In this document: piece after piece, positions 63,549-64,000 of the stretch
Position numbering within the stretch: the stretch's first letter is position 1
Layout of the letters: each line of letters begins with the position of its first letter
Assembly (NCBI GenBank): GCA_023539445.1
Contig: JAKCEW010000004.1
Location: 41,390-105,389 of the forward strand
Reading direction: 5' to 3'
DNA: 64,000 nt
Source of the DNA: Candidatus Terraquivivens yellowstonensis
GTDB taxonomy: Archaea > Thermoproteota > Nitrososphaeria_A > Caldarchaeales > Wolframiiraptoraceae
The notes under the pieces: generated by a model
Told to the model about the DNA's origin: nothing
What the model saw: only the letters and a program-made list of their open reading frames with translations
Databases searched by the model: none
Translations under genes and position numbers: made by a program

Positions 63549-64000
63549 CTAATTTTTATAACAAAGAAAAAGAGATTAGCTTGACACAAGAAGACATTTG
63601 GCATGCACTGTCTGTTGAAGAAGTATTCAAGAAACTTAAAAACCAGCATATATGGATTAACAACCGCTGAAGCGGAAAAGACTGAAAGAATATGGGCCGA
63701 ACGAGTTAGAGGAAGAACGGAGATTAGGAAAGCTGGCTCTACTGCTTGATCAGCTTAAGAGCCCTCTGCTTTTTGTGCTTTATGCGGCGGCACTCATCGC
63801 TATCTCGCCGGCAAATTACTCGACGTCATCGTGATAATCGCTGTAATAACCATAAACATAACTGTAGGATTTATTCAAGGATATAAGGCCGAAGCGCCCT
63901 CCAAGCCCTAAAATCATTGAACTCCTCTAACATCAGATGTTCCGCCATTCCTATAGGTGTAGGTGAATATGAGGACTAAGTACGCTTATTTGCTTGAGGA
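63539..64000 (+). pseudogene. Cation-transporting P-type ATPase pseudogene (N-terminal part)
   Basis: From the ATG at 63539 the frame reads IWHALSVEEVFKKL, then fails. In successive other frames the family sequence continues: GLTTAEAEK, LKEYGPNELEEERRLGKLAL, LLDQLKSPLLFVLYAAALI, GKLLDVIVIIAVITINITVG, and ALQALKSL. I count at least four frame changes (near 63650, 63681, 63806 and 63894) plus further stops. This is the cation-ATPase N terminus and first membrane helices. It runs off the right edge. Confidence 0.88.

Noticed and set aside
1-64000. CRISPR arrays, insertion sequences, prophage or integrase genes
   Set aside because: I saw no regularly spaced repeats, transposase motifs, phage structural genes or attachment-site repeats in the window.

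Overview
The window is a compact archaeal chromosome segment with no bacterial or viral backbone. Archaeal hallmarks include RNA polymerase subunits F and K, L10e, L21e, L37e, SRP54, an archaeal Pus10, aCPSF1, an LSm protein, NAC, a thermosome, a proteasome beta subunit, SecE-Spt5-L11-L1-L10, a eukaryote-like topoisomerase III and an intron-containing tRNA-Ala. An ESCRT-III/CdvB-type protein points to the TACK side of the archaea, perhaps a thermophilic Nitrososphaeria/Aigarchaeota-like lineage. That placement is an inference; no rRNA is present. TTG and GTG starts are very common in the first 50 kb, and convergent genes repeatedly overlap by a few to 35 bases.

Layout. 0-7.1 kb (minus): SRP54, Pus10, L21e, RpoF, DUF655, L10e and PEP synthase. 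7.2-10.9 kb: two tandem paralogous nucleotidyltransferases and a convergent nucleotidyltransferase-kinase fusion. 10.9-16.7 kb: TldE/PmbA-like protein, adenosine-specific kinase, a DUF763 protein, a prenyl diphosphate synthase, a nitroreductase and an unknown protein. 16.8-17.0 kb: a GC-rich, strongly foldable candidate non-coding RNA. 17.2-25.2 kb: ACR3 arsenite permease, tRNA-Leu, FKBP, proteasome beta, aCPSF1, LSm, L37e, tRNA-Ala, a VTT membrane protein, a winged-helix-CCC1 fusion and XPF. 25.3-31.3 kb: MBF1-like protein, HflX, a PUA protein, NAC, a helix-turn-helix/ATP-cone/dead-NrdD protein, ornithine carbamoyltransferase and a methyltransferase. 31.2-34.0 kb: SecE, Spt5, L11, L1 and L10. 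34.1-50.3 kb: aldo-keto reductase, CdvB, RibL, cupin, topoisomerase, a Dph5-DUF357 fusion, sugar nucleotidyltransferase, DUF99, histone deacetylase-like protein, Lrp, NagD-like phosphatase, PadR, inositol phosphate synthase, a second DUF763 protein, RpoK, thermosome, an internally duplicated unknown protein and a COG1709-like regulator.

From about 50.4 kb the character changes. Starts are mostly ATG, intergenic DNA is looser and AT-rich, and gene remnants appear. This part holds a truncated COG4273-like gene joined to the tail of an ABC ATPase, an ABC-2 permease, a DtxR-FeoA-FeoB iron-uptake operon behind a nested palindrome, a geranylgeranyl-reductase-like flavoprotein, divergent GH130 genes (one with two complete domains), a ferritin-CCC1 (MbfA-like) fusion, an E1-like enzyme, a helix-turn-helix regulator and a P-type ATPase pseudogene with several frameshifts at the right edge. 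It reads as a plastic accessory region centred on metal homeostasis and glycan use.

The best candidates for undescribed biology are the NrdD-derived regulator, the structured RNA near 16.9 kb, the three-gene nucleotidyltransferase/kinase cluster, the pair of divergent DUF763 proteins and the internally duplicated protein at 48.7-49.5 kb.
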